A stretch of 64,000 nt of DNA from Gracilimonas mengyeensis (GTDB lineage Bacteria > Bacteroidota > Rhodothermia > Balneolales > Balneolaceae), in contig NZ_FXTP01000017.1 in NCBI RefSeq assembly GCF_900182705.1, positions 1 through 64,000 on the forward strand, written 5' to 3'. The notes under the pieces are model-generated. The model did no database searches and was not told where the DNA came from. It saw only the letters and a program-made list of their open reading frames with translations. Position 1 is the first letter of the stretch, and every line of letters begins with the position of its first letter. The position numbers and the translations under genes are program-made. Below, one piece after another: positions 38,709 to 47,237 of the stretch.

Positions 38709-38901
38709 CATCTCACATCCCCCTGTAAATGAGCTTGCTCATTTACGGTCCCTCTTCGAAGAGGGATTTCTCTTTTGGCTAGCACAGATATAGTTTTAGC
38801 ATCTGAACTTGACAGTATTTTAGAATGGATTATATGATAAATCTCCCTTTGAAGGGAGACCGTTTGAAAGCCTTGGCTTTCAAACAGAGGGATGTGCGAT
38901 G
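38709..38901. mobile_element. 190-bp palindromic MITE-like element, copy B
   Basis: Same ends as copy A (CATCTCACATCCCCCTG and CAGAGGGATGTGCGATG) and the blocks GTAAATGAGCTTGCTCATTTAC, CCCTCTTCGAAGAGGG, CTCCCTTTGAAGGGAG and GTTTGAAAGCCTTGGCTTTC in order. The hairpin GTAAATGAG/CTCATTTAC is longer here than in copy A (TAAATTACCAAGGTAATTT), consistent with pair-preserving change. Confidence 0.85.
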
Positions 38902-38927
38902 GTGGATTTGAGATAGATTGAATGTTC

Positions 38928-39341
38928 TTAGCCTAGGCCGGTAAACATTTTCAATTCAATATGTTTTCCATACTGATCAAAATCTTTATCCGTAGTAAAT
39001 AAAGGCAACTCTCTTCTATAAGAAACTGCGCAAATCAAAAAATCGATGTGAGAACCCTGAATTCCTTTAACCCGGCACCGGTTAAAAAATTCTGCGGCCA
39101 GCTCGTAATCTTCAGTTTCGATAGGGATATCCTTGAATGGTTCCAGCCGTTTCTTTAAAACCTCGAACTGTTTGCTGCTTTTGATACCTGATAATAGTTC
39201 TTGCCTGATTGGTCCAATGATAGCAACCCGACCATCTTCAACAAGTGAAGTAAGCTGTGCTTTTATTTGCTCAGAATTTTTGCTTGAGATGCTATGCCGT
39301 AGTGCAACAGACCATACAGAAGTATCTACCAATACTTTCAT
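38928..39341 (-). CDS. VapC-type PIN-domain toxin
   Basis: A 137-residue PIN-domain ribonuclease. Acidic residues are in place: 'MKVLVDTSVWSVALRH' (Asp6), a mid-protein glutamate, 'GSHIDFLICAVSYRR' (Asp about 98) and 'FTTDKDFDQYGKH' (about 115-120). VapC toxins cut tRNA or rRNA and are held inactive by VapB. It is directly downstream of its antitoxin, 2 bases between stop and start, and lies between elements B and C. Confidence 0.9.
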   Translation of the reverse strand: MKVLVDTSVWSVALRHSISSKNSEQIKAQLTSLVEDGRVAIIGPIRQELLSGIKSSKQFEVLKKRLEPFKDIPIETEDYELAAEFFNRCRVKGIQGSHIDFLICAVSYRRELPLFTTDKDFDQYGKHIELKMFTGLG

Positions 39342-39343
39342 TT

Positions 39344-39538
39344 TCAGGAGCGGTGTTCTTTGTAGGAGTACGATTCATCATATTCAATCTCTCCAAAAAG
39401 CTCGGTAATCTTTTGCTGCTCTCTTTTCTCGATATACTCTTTCAGTGCACTTGTTACCGTTTCTTTTTTGGTCTTATGCTTCCCTATCTCTTGCGCCTTA
39501 ACAATTAGCTTGTTATCAATATCTAAATTTGTAGCCAT
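39344..39538 (-). CDS. VapB-type antitoxin
   Basis: A 64-residue protein starting at the ATG complementary to 39536-39538, with GAGGTG 6 bases before it. 'NLDIDNKLIVKAQEIGKHKT' and 'KKETVTSALKEYIEKREQQK' follow the VapB (DUF2191) ribbon-helix-helix pattern; the acidic C-terminus would wrap the toxin. A longer reading from 39709 would add 57 residues with no similarity. Autoregulation with VapC is expected for the family. Confidence 0.87.
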   Translation of the reverse strand: MATNLDIDNKLIVKAQEIGKHKTKKETVTSALKEYIEKREQQKITELFGEIEYDESYSYKEHRS

Positions 39539-39707
39539 TTTATTCACCTCACACATAGATTTACACATCAGGTTGTGTAACCATAATAGTTTTTTATTTG
39601 TTCTTCTACAATGGTGATTTTTGAAGTGAGGATATATGAAATGCCGGATATTGGGACGATTTGTTGGTAAGATTTTGACGTACTTAAGTATGGATGCCCT
39701 TTCCAAC

Positions 39708-39899
39708 ATCTCACATCCCCCTGAAAATGAGCGAGCTCATTTTCGGCCCCTCTTCGAAGAGGGAATTTCTCTTTTGATAATCTATAAATGAATTTTAGCA
39801 TCTAAGTTAGATACTATTTTGGCCATTCTATTCGAGAATTCTCCCTTTGAAGGGAGACCGCTTGAAAGCCCCGGCTTTCAAGCAGAGGGATGTCCGATG
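39708..39899. mobile_element. 190-bp palindromic MITE-like element, copy C
   Basis: Ends CATCTCACATCCCCCTG and CAGAGGGATGTCCGATG with the same inner blocks: GAAAATGAGCGAGCTCATTTTC, CCCTCTTCGAAGAGGG, CTCCCTTTGAAGGGAG, GCTTGAAAGCCCCGGCTTTC. This copy fills most of the 455-base gap between the vapB and VOC genes. Confidence 0.85.
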
Positions 39900-39993
39900 T
39901 GGTTAAAGATAGAATGCATTCCCTTAGAACTACCTCCAACACTGCGCTGCGAAGATAAGCCTTCGCAACGAGTGGGAGTACATACTTTTCTAC

Positions 39994-40380
39994 TTACAAT
40001 TTCCGTCTCGGCAATGCCTCTTCCTGATATAGTGAAAGCGGATGTCCATCTGGATCTTGAAAGTCGGCCGTCCATCCTCCTGGAGCTTCAGTAACCGGTG
40101 TGACGATATTCACCCCTTCTTTCGATAACCCATCCACCACATCGTCGATATAGCCTTCTTCAAGGCCAAAAACTACTACCGGAGACCTCCCGATCTGTTC
40201 TTCTCCTTCGAAGAAGATCAACTGAACCCCATTTTCCAAAACCGCAAGCAGCCACTCTCCTTCATGGTCACTGGGCTGACGCTGGACATCAATACCAATT
40301 ATATTCTTGTAAAACTGCTCGGTACGGTTGATATCCTTTACGTATAATACAACAGCGAAATCATTGAATTTTATTTTCAT
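39994..40380 (-). CDS. VOC family glyoxalase-like protein
   Basis: A 128-residue single VOC domain: 'FNDFAVVLYVKDINRTEQFY' at the start and 'GGWTADFQDPDGHPLSLYQE' near the end, the conserved metal-site strand of glyoxalase/dioxygenase proteins. Substrate unknown. It follows a sigma-like gene on the same strand after 66 bases, so the two are probably co-transcribed. Confidence 0.88.
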   Translation of the reverse strand: MKIKFNDFAVVLYVKDINRTEQFYKNIIGIDVQRQPSDHEGEWLLAVLENGVQLIFFEGEEQIGRSPVVVFGLEEGYIDDVVDGLSKEGVNIVTPVTEAPGGWTADFQDPDGHPLSLYQEEALPRRKL

Positions 40381-40446
40381 CTTTTTGTTGATTTAGAGTT
40401 TTGTGATAATGAACACAAAAACGTGATGAATTAACATCAGGGCGCT

Positions 40447-41127
40447 TTATGTCTTTGCTTCACCCTTACTGTTGCCACTGGCTTTTGTTTTGTGAGCAGA
40501 TTTTGAACGAAAAACCAAAAGATTTCCATCCGGATCAAAACTGCCTATGACTTTAGCGGGATCACCGTGAAAGGAATTGCGAAGCGAACGCCGCAGTAAA
40601 CCAATATCTAAATGATTGTCGGCTTCAGATTCAGTCCTGATTTCAAGACCGACCTCATTCTTTTCTGCATACAAGTCCCATTGTTTTCGCAATGCGGTAA
40701 GCCGTTGCCGGAAAGCCGTGTCGGTAATATCCAGCAGATACATAATTTCCTTTTTGTTTAAGGCACAATTTATGAGCCGGGCAGTTCTCTGTAGTGACGC
40801 GCTTAATTCATCAATAAAAACAGCTGGAAATTGTACCCTTTCATGCGACGGTTCACTCCCACTATTTTGACTCGTTCTTTCACGCTTTCGTCTGCGACCT
40901 TCTGAACGTGCGATAAAAGCTGCATGATTTCGAAGAAAGCCATGCGCCCAAGGCATGTAATTCTCATCAGAAATATTTCTTTCCGTTTGTACTGTTTCAA
41001 GCAGAAGATCTTGCACTAAATCCTCTGCCTCACTTTCCCGGCGGGAATATTTTGCAGCAAGTTTCAGCAATTCATCCATTGGCGGGAGATGCTGCTCTAT
41101 GTAAGAATTGCTTTGATTACCGGGCAT
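40447..41127 (-). CDS. sigma-70-like regulator with extended C-terminus
   Basis: A 226-residue protein. The first 80 residues resemble sigma region 2 ('DELLKLAAKYSRRESEAEDL', 'QDLLLETVQTERN', 'PWAHGFLRNHAAFIARSEGR'). The following part has a weak region-4-like helix-turn-helix ('LLDITDTAFRQRLTALRKQW') instead of the standard motif. The tail (about 165-226) is not recognised and contains 'VIGSFDPDGNLLVFRSKSAH'. Probably a divergent ECF-type sigma factor; its regulated partner may be the VOC gene after it. Confidence 0.7.
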   Translation of the reverse strand: MPGNQSNSYIEQHLPPMDELLKLAAKYSRRESEAEDLVQDLLLETVQTERNISDENYMPWAHGFLRNHAAFIARSEGRRRKRERTSQNSGSEPSHERVQFPAVFIDELSASLQRTARLINCALNKKEIMYLLDITDTAFRQRLTALRKQWDLYAEKNEVGLEIRTESEADNHLDIGLLRRSLRNSFHGDPAKVIGSFDPDGNLLVFRSKSAHKTKASGNSKGEAKT

Positions 41128-41250
41128 AGGATTAAATTTTGGGCCGAGACCTTCTCTCCAGTGGCTTTAAAGTTTGGAAAACAGTAACTCTTTATTTCCA
41201 AAAATACAATATCGGTACCTTGATAAGCTGAACAACACCAACCCTAATAT

Positions 41251-43998
41251 CTAAAAAAGCCCCAACTGCTCATTCTCTGACTGGTTGTAGGATTTCTTTG
41301 CACCCGATCGTACCCTGTCCATCAACATATCCGGAAGCTCCGCTATAAAGCGTGAGGCTTCCTGTGTCAACAGCTCCCCAAAACGTACCCGCTCTTTACT
41401 TCCGGTGATTTGTAACTCCTCTTCGGCGCGGGTCATTGCTACGTAAAACAGCCGCCGTTCTTCTTCCAAATCGATACTGTCACGATCTAAAGGCGTGATG
41501 CCTTCTTCGGCTCCGGCAATAAAAACTATGGGGAATTCGAGTCCTTTGGCTGCATGGAAAGTCAACAACTGCACAGCTTCGGATTTCAATCGTCCGGCAT
41601 CTGTGTAAGGATTGAGCTGCATCTGCTGCAGAAAGTCTTCGGCATCCCCCTCCGTTTCTTCGGCCAGGTCAAGCAGGGTTTCCTTTTTCAGCTGATCCGA
41701 TTCAGATAACTCTTCATCAGGCAAAAAATGCCTACAAATCACCTCCACAGCAGCAGCCAGTTGGTTTTCTTCAAGCTTCTTCTTCACTAACTGACAAATG
41801 GATCGCAGGTCTTCCAGCTCGCCTTTTCGTTTTATGGAGATAGACGCAAGCGCATCATTGCCGAAAAGTGTAGCTTTTTGATCATTAAGAGCAGTTACCA
41901 AAGATTCTACTTCGGAACGGCTCCATTCGTAGTTTTCTTCCATCACCGTACTTAGCAGCAAATGATTGGCAGGTTTCAACACCAGCTTAAGCAGGTTGGA
42001 GACTTTTGTAAAAGGAGCCTCGGCAAAAAAGGAGGAGCCATCTCCATAATGTACAGGAATGCCGGCTTTAACCAAGGCCTTGAAGAGCGCATCCCCGATG
42101 GTATGGGTTCTGAATAAGATGGCAATGTCACTCAGCCCAAAATCATAGCCTGAATCGGTGTATTTGCCGGATGACATGCTTTCAATGCCGCCCACATATT
42201 TTGCTATTTGATCCAAAATGTAATCCGCTTCTTTAAAAGGATTTTCCGCTTCAAAAACCTGAATTCGTATTCCTTCCGGCTTATTCGGTACCAAAGATAT
42301 ACCGCTGGTCAGGATGTTTTTACGGATGAGTGCTCCGGCGGCTTCCAGTACCTTGCCCGTCGACCGGTAATTTCTTTTGAGGGCAATTTCACGGGCTTCA
42401 AAATCTTTGGTGAACTGGAAAAACTGGCGGACATCAGAACCGCGGAATCCATAAATCGCCTGGTCCGGATCGCCAATGGCAAGCACATCTTGTCCACCGG
42501 CCAACAGCTGAACCAGCTTATACTGCATCGGATTGATATCCTGGAATTCATCTACCGCAAACACCTTGTACCAACTCCGAAATTTTTGCAACCATCCCGG
42601 CTCATCCTCCAAAAGCTCCACCATAGAACGGATCACCCCGGAAAGATCAACCGCACCCTGCTCCTCACAGTAATCCCGATAGCGGCAGATTTTCTGCTTG
42701 GTTTCCCTGTCCACCGGTGTATCCAGTTCCAAATATTGGACCAACTGCTCATTCAAATCCCTTAGCTCTGCGTGGTCCATTTCGGGGAACAGCATTCGAA
42801 GGCTCATTTTCCGGGCGGAAGCATCATAAATAGTTTGCAGTTCCGGACTAACCTCCCGCAACCATTTCCAGCAAAGCGCATGGAAAGTACCAGCTGTAAT
42901 TCTTCGGGCCTGTCGCCCAATTCTTTTGCTCAACCGTTCCTGTAATTCCGCAGCAGCTTTATTGGTAAAAGTTACCGCCAGTATTTCATCCGGTTCTTTA
43001 CGGCCGGATTCTGCCTGCCCGGTCAGCCATTCCACCAGCGTATGAGTCTTGCCGGTACCGGGGCCTGCCTTTACCAGTGTAGCACCTTCTTGCGCTTCGC
43101 ATACTTTTTGCTGTTCTTCATTCAAGCCAGTGCTTTGGGGTGATGTTGCTTCCTTTTCCAGCTGATGGGAAGGCTCCGGCTTGGCCACTTTCGTTTCCTT
43201 TTCCACCACGTATTCATCCAGGCCGAAGAACCCCATCTGTCCCCGTATACGATCAATTTCTCCGTCCTTAAATACTTTGATTTCACCAAATACGCCGTCA
43301 TATCCCGGATTTCGGAATACTTCGTTTTCCCTGATGTGTCGGATGGCCTCAGCCAGCACCGGTCCGCCCTTCCCTTCAATTTCCTCAACCGGAATTTCCC
43401 GCATCAAATCAAACTCGTTTCCAAATGTTGAAATCACTTTTTGAAATTCCCCGCGTACGGTTTTGGTCTTGGGCCCCACGCCCTCAATCTCTCCCAACAC
43501 CTCCGGCAACGGAATGATATATTCAAAACCCGATTTCTTTGCTGTCTCTTCCCGGTCAGCAAGTTCCTCCACCCGGCTCAACACGCCCACAGTCAGCGGT
43601 TTGCCGCACTCAGGACAAATATTATTGTACTTCCGGGTCTCTTTGGGTTCCAGTGAAATCCCACATTTTCTGTGGCCGTCGTGGTGATATTTCCCCTCCT
43701 CAGGATAAAATTCGTAGGTAGATGTCAGACCTTCACCGGTACGGAAGGCTTCAAACATGGCATCATAGGAAAGCTCCGTATTCAGCAAGTTGGCTTCCCT
43801 GCCCAGCTTGGAAGGCGAATGTGCATCCGAATTGGAAATAAGTACAAAGCGGTCCAGGTCACTCACTTTTCCGTTCATAGGAGGATCGGAGGAAAGCCCG
43901 GTTTCCAGCGCGAAAATATGCTCCGATAAATCCCGGAAACAGGCATCAATGCTGTCGTACCTGCTTTGGAGCCGAGGGTTGAAAACCAGGGTGTCCAA
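41251..43998 (-). pseudogene. PHP-UvrD fusion protein, helicase part after frameshift
   Basis: A 915-codon open frame. True sequence begins at about residue 14 ('RYDSIDACFRDLSEHIFALE'), continuing the PHP fragment of 43875-44489; the first codons are an artefact of the frame. A zinc-finger-like cluster 'CGISLEPKETRKYNNICPEC' lies near 112-131. A UvrD/Rep superfamily 1 helicase follows: Walker A 'KAGPGTGKTHTLVEW' (about 310-324), 'DEFQDINPMQYK' (about 482), 'GDPDQAIYGFRGS' (about 509), 'NYRSTGKVLEAA' and 'LFYVAMTRAEEELQ' (about 850-863). Every helicase motif looks intact, so the ORF may still be expressed from an internal start. The protein would act in DNA repair. Confidence 0.85.
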
Positions 43999-44489
43999 AC
44001 ATGAGCAGGAATCAGGTGCGCCCGCTCCGAGGTCTCCAGTACGATTTCCAGCAAATCCCGGGAAGGCAAACCCAAAATCGGTCGTCCATCGGCTTCCAGG
44101 TTCCCGATGGATGCCAGCTTGTGATTGATGCGGGCCACTGTATCCAAATCAGGAGCATATACCAGGTTGTGATTTTTCCGAACGCGGTCGCCATGTTTGT
44201 AGATGGAGCTGATTTCCGTAGTCAGGCAAAAGCGTACGTCAATATCCCGCGTTTTGATACCAGGGATAGCCGGATCGGCCGGCGGCTCCTTTAACACAAA
44301 AAAACCGTTCCCATCCGGTTGCAGCTTTTCTTTCAGCTCGGCAAACCAGGCCGGGTGTGTAAAATCACCGGTGCCCACCACATTGATTCCCTTGATCTTC
44401 GCCCATTGGTAGAGCGACTCGAGGTTTAAGTCCTTGCTGGTAGCCCGGGAATAATGAGAGTGTACGTGCAGATCGGCTATGTACCGCAT
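43875..44489 (-). pseudogene. PHP-UvrD fusion protein, N-terminal PHP (EndoQ-like) part before frameshift
   Basis: Starting at 44489, 'MRYIADLHVHSHYSRATSKD' gives the His-x-His-Ser-His metal motif of PHP phosphoesterases, and 'TEISSIYKHGDRVRKNHNLV' and 'RAHLIPAHVWTPWFSTLGSK' are typical of endonuclease-Q-like proteins that cut next to deaminated bases. Near 43957-43962 one base is missing: the frame goes to 'AGTTALMPVSGIYRSIF' instead of the family's 'YDSI' text, which appears in the next frame. Combined with the helicase part it would be about 1,080 residues. Confidence 0.85.
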
Positions 44490-44555
44490 AAATTCGCGTG
44501 ATTTGTTCCACACGAAAATGGGTATTGGAACCTACACATACAAATCTCTTTAGTC

Positions 44556-45647
44556 TTAATTTTTCGAAAAAGCGTAATCTGTGTATCCTTTTTCATCGGC
44601 AGAATAAAATGTGCTTTTATCTGCTTCCGCAAGCGGAATATTCTCCTGAAGACGACGCGGTAAATCAGGATTTGAGATAAAGGGCGCTCCGAATGCAACA
44701 AGATCAGCTCTTCCTTCTTTAAGTGCTTTCTCGGCAGACTCCCGGTCGTAGCCCCCATTCACAATTACCAGGTTATCAAACTTTTCACTAAGCACATTTA
44801 ACAATCCCGGACCTTTTTTGTGATCACGTGCAAAACCCTCAACCAAATGAATATAGGCAAGATCAAGTTTATTAAGTCCTTCTACCAGCTTGGTATATGT
44901 TTCGGGCGTTTCTTCATAGGCCGGCATATCATTAAAGGTGTTGAATGGTGAAAGCCTGATGCCGGTTTTTTCAGCCCCAATCGCGTTGGCAACGGATTCT
45001 GCCACTTCCAGTACAAAACGGATTCGGTTTTCAATACTTCCTCCATACTGATCGGTGCGAACATTCACATGAGGATTCAGGAATTGCTCCAACAGATAGC
45101 CACTTGCCCCGTGAAGTTCAACGCCATCAAAGCCGGCTGTAACGGCATCTTTGGCTGCCTGTGAAAATTCTGCGATGGTTTTTTTCAGGTCGTCTTCCGT
45201 CATAGCTTCGGGTTCTGGAATGGATTGCATGCCTGATTCATCCGTCCACATGTCTGAATCTGCCTGTACGGCCGAGGGACCAAGGACTTTGCCTTCGTGG
45301 GCAAAATTGGCGGGATGAGCAATGCGCCCTGTGTGCATAAACTGTATAAATATTTTAGCGCCTTTTTCGTGAGCGGCATGAGTGATTTTCTTCCATCCCT
45401 CAACCTGCTCCTTTGTATAGATGCCCGGAATCCTTGGATAGCCAAGTCCATTTGGAGAAGGTGAAGTGCCTTCCGTGATAATCAAACCCGCCGACGAACG
45501 CTGGCTATAGTATTCTGCCATCAGATCATTGGGGATGGACCCAATAGCCCTGGAACGGGTCATGGGCGCCATAGCGATGCGATTTTTTAGTTTTAGATTT
45601 TTCGTTTCAAAAGCTTCAAATAGGGATACCTCTGTGTCTTTTTTCAT
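44556..45647 (-). CDS. Old Yellow Enzyme family alkene reductase
   Basis: A 363-residue flavin-dependent ene-reductase close to N-ethylmaleimide reductase (NemA). Typical blocks are 'KNRIAMAPMTRSRA' (about 19-32), 'GFDGVELHGASGYLLEQFLN' with the His-x-x-Ser pair (about 170-189) and 'RTDQYGGSIENRIRFVLEV'. It reduces activated C=C bonds and quinone-like electrophiles with NAD(P)H. Its promoter region contains a 16-bp palindrome at 45673-45688, also present before the MarR gene, so the MarR protein probably represses it until an electrophile appears. Confidence 0.94.
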   Translation of the reverse strand: MKKDTEVSLFEAFETKNLKLKNRIAMAPMTRSRAIGSIPNDLMAEYYSQRSSAGLIITEGTSPSPNGLGYPRIPGIYTKEQVEGWKKITHAAHEKGAKIFIQFMHTGRIAHPANFAHEGKVLGPSAVQADSDMWTDESGMQSIPEPEAMTEDDLKKTIAEFSQAAKDAVTAGFDGVELHGASGYLLEQFLNPHVNVRTDQYGGSIENRIRFVLEVAESVANAIGAEKTGIRLSPFNTFNDMPAYEETPETYTKLVEGLNKLDLAYIHLVEGFARDHKKGPGLLNVLSEKFDNLVIVNGGYDRESAEKALKEGRADLVAFGAPFISNPDLPRRLQENIPLAEADKSTFYSADEKGYTDYAFSKN

Positions 45648-45672
45648 AATAATTTATTTTTGTTGTGACTAT

Positions 45673-45688
45673 ATTTGTTTAAACGAAT
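45673..45688. promoter_or_regulatory. candidate MarR operator before the Old Yellow Enzyme gene
   Basis: ATTTGTTTAAACGAAT, a near-perfect palindrome 26 bases before the reductase start codon, sits in the 57-base gap after the MarR gene. Confidence 0.75.
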
Positions 45689-45704
45689 GTGTGTGTAAAT
45701 TTTT

Positions 45705-46154
45705 TTAGCTTCTAAGTTTGTCCATCAAATTTGAAAGCTGTTCGGCTTCCGAATCTGATAAATTCTTCAAAAATTGATTCTGTTTATCTAATTCGGGATC
45801 GATCTCATCCAGAAGCTCAAGACCCTCTTTAGTGATGGTCAGTTGAACCTCCCGCCGGTTCTGCTCATTTACCGATCGCTCAATTAATCCCTTTTTTATA
45901 AGCCGGTCGCTTAAGCGGGTTACATCCGGATTTTTGGCAAGCATTACCTCTTTTACTTCTCCGCAAAGAGCCGGCTCCCCCTTTCTGCCCCGTAAAATCC
46001 GCAACACATTATACTGCTGACTGGTAATATCAAACTTCTTAAACGCTTGATTTACCTGGTCTGTGAGCTGGTTATAGGTATAGACCAGATTGATCCAAGC
46101 CTTTTGCTGTGGATTCTTAAAATTTTGTTGTTTTACGACTTCTTCAATTCTCAT
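45705..46154 (-). CDS. MarR-family transcriptional regulator
   Basis: A 149-residue winged-helix regulator, starting at 46154 ('MRIEEVVKQQNFKNPQQKAW'). The DNA-recognition part is 'LCGEVKEVMLAKNPDVTRLS' and the wing 'NEQNRREVQLTITKEG'. I chose this ATG over the reading from 46214, which adds 20 residues with no MarR similarity. It probably senses electrophiles or oxidants and represses itself and the adjacent reductase through two identical-type palindromes (46190-46205, 45673-45688). Confidence 0.93.
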   Translation of the reverse strand: MRIEEVVKQQNFKNPQQKAWINLVYTYNQLTDQVNQAFKKFDITSQQYNVLRILRGRKGEPALCGEVKEVMLAKNPDVTRLSDRLIKKGLIERSVNEQNRREVQLTITKEGLELLDEIDPELDKQNQFLKNLSDSEAEQLSNLMDKLRS

Positions 46155-46189
46155 GACTTGATGGTACGGCTTAATAAGATGAAAACAAA

Positions 46190-46205
46190 ATTTGTTTAAA
46201 CAAAT
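46190..46205. promoter_or_regulatory. candidate MarR operator before the MarR gene
   Basis: ATTTGTTTAAACAAAT, a perfect 16-bp palindrome 36 bases before the MarR start. The same sequence with one change lies before the reductase gene, so both are controlled together. Confidence 0.8.
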
Positions 46206-46239
46206 GTAGTACACCCAGCTTACTTCAAGATTAATTTGC

Positions 46240-46281
46240 GTAACTAAAAAGTTACATATATATTAGTAACCAAACAGTTAC
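46240..46281. promoter_or_regulatory. two tandem 16-bp ArsR operator candidates
   Basis: GTAACTAAAAAGTTAC (46240-46255) and GTAACCAAACAGTTAC (46266-46281), inverted repeats with half sites GTAAC/GTTAC spaced 26 bases apart, just before the ArsR start. Two regularly spaced dimer sites suggest cooperative autorepression. Confidence 0.65.
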
Positions 46282-46297
46282 CTATTAGTTTGATTTT

Positions 46298-46606
46298 ATG
46301 TCACAAGATGTTTTCCAGGCCATTGCCGACCCAACACGAAGAGAAATTATTGATGTACTTGCCGGACAATCGTTGCCGGTGAATGAAGTAGCCGAGCGGT
46401 TTGATATGAGCAGACCAGCTGTATCTAAACATATAAAAATATTGAATGAATGTGGTTTGGTGGTCATCCGGAAAGAAGGCCGCAAGCGATACTGCCGTGC
46501 CAATACCCAAAAGCTACAGGAAGTGATTGCCTGGGCGTACCGTTACCGAAAATTCTGGAATGATAAGCTGGATGCGTTGGAAGCAGCTTTGTTGGAAGAG
46601 GATTGA
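46298..46606 (+). CDS. ArsR-family transcriptional regulator
   Basis: A 102-residue winged helix: 'QAIADPTRREIIDVLAGQSL' (about 6-25) and the recognition helix 'FDMSRPAVSKHIKILNECGL' (about 35-54). No metal cysteines. It is related to the regulator at 2872 and, as there, belongs to the type that pairs with an AHSA1/SRPBCC gene; that partner is at 47238, beyond a two-gene insertion on the opposite strand. Confidence 0.93.
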   Translation: MSQDVFQAIADPTRREIIDVLAGQSLPVNEVAERFDMSRPAVSKHIKILNECGLVVIRKEGRKRYCRANTQKLQEVIAWAYRYRKFWNDKLDALEAALLEED

Positions 46607-46607
46607 A

Positions 46608-46946
46608 TTAACCCGTTAATTTTAACAAACAATTTTCATGATCATTCGCTACAAAATCGATGATATCATCTTTGTAATGTGAAATTAACTGAAAGATAAA
46701 TTCCGTGCTATTATTTCCACACAACAGATGGACTACTTTAGGTGGGCAACCATATAATTGGCTCAGTTCATCAAAATCACTGTCTTTCGTGAGGATTACC
46801 AAATCGTTTGATAAAGCGTGATCCCAAATATCCTGGTCCATTGCATATACAGATAAGGCATCCTTAACATGAACCGCCGCAATAGATTGGGATTCTAATT
46901 TCTCAATTAGCTTATATGACACATTATTATCAATCAGAAACTTCAT
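46608..46946 (-). CDS. DUF5615 PIN-like protein, probable toxin
   Basis: A 112-residue protein of the DUF5615 family: 'MKFLIDNNVSYKLIEKLESQ' with Asp6, and 'VILTKDSDFDELSQLYG' (about 50-66), the spaced acidic residues of a PIN-like nuclease fold. It overlaps its partner by four bases (ATGA) and the two are commonly found as a toxin-antitoxin-like pair. Activity is not proven from sequence. Confidence 0.88.
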   Translation of the reverse strand: MKFLIDNNVSYKLIEKLESQSIAAVHVKDALSVYAMDQDIWDHALSNDLVILTKDSDFDELSQLYGCPPKVVHLLCGNNSTEFIFQLISHYKDDIIDFVANDHENCLLKLTG

Positions 46947-47170
46947 GCCGAACGAAGCAGGCGGGTATGCTTTTCTGTATCGGAAGCATAATCGAGACAG
47001 GCTTTAATGTCTTCTTTGTTGAGTTCCGGAAAATCGCTGATAATTTCGTCGGTGGACATCCCGGAGGCCAAGTATCCAAGAACATCATACACGGTAATTC
47101 GCATTCCACGAATACATGGTTTACCGCTCCTCTTGCCCGGCTCTATGGTTATTATTTCTCTGTAGTCCAT
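46943..47170 (-). CDS. DUF433 protein, probable antitoxin
   Basis: A 75-residue DUF433 protein: 'ITIEPGKRSGKPCIRGMRIT' and 'VLGYLASGMSTDEIISDFPE' are the family signature, a helix-turn-helix-like fold. It precedes the DUF5615 gene and shares an ATGA overlap with it. Likely a DNA-binding antitoxin. Confidence 0.9.
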   Translation of the reverse strand: MDYREIITIEPGKRSGKPCIRGMRITVYDVLGYLASGMSTDEIISDFPELNKEDIKACLDYASDTEKHTRLLRSA

Positions 47171-47237
47171 ATTGAAATAGCTTTTTATTAACTCATTTAA
47201 GATACATTATTTACATAAATAAACCATGAGGAACACC

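Noticed and set aside
37292-39899. Insertion sequence with transposase
   Set aside because: No open frame in or next to the elements resembles a transposase; only a non-coding MITE-like unit is supported.
43875-44128. Plus-strand frame in the PHP region
   Set aside because: It is the antisense of a conserved coding region and has no ribosome site.
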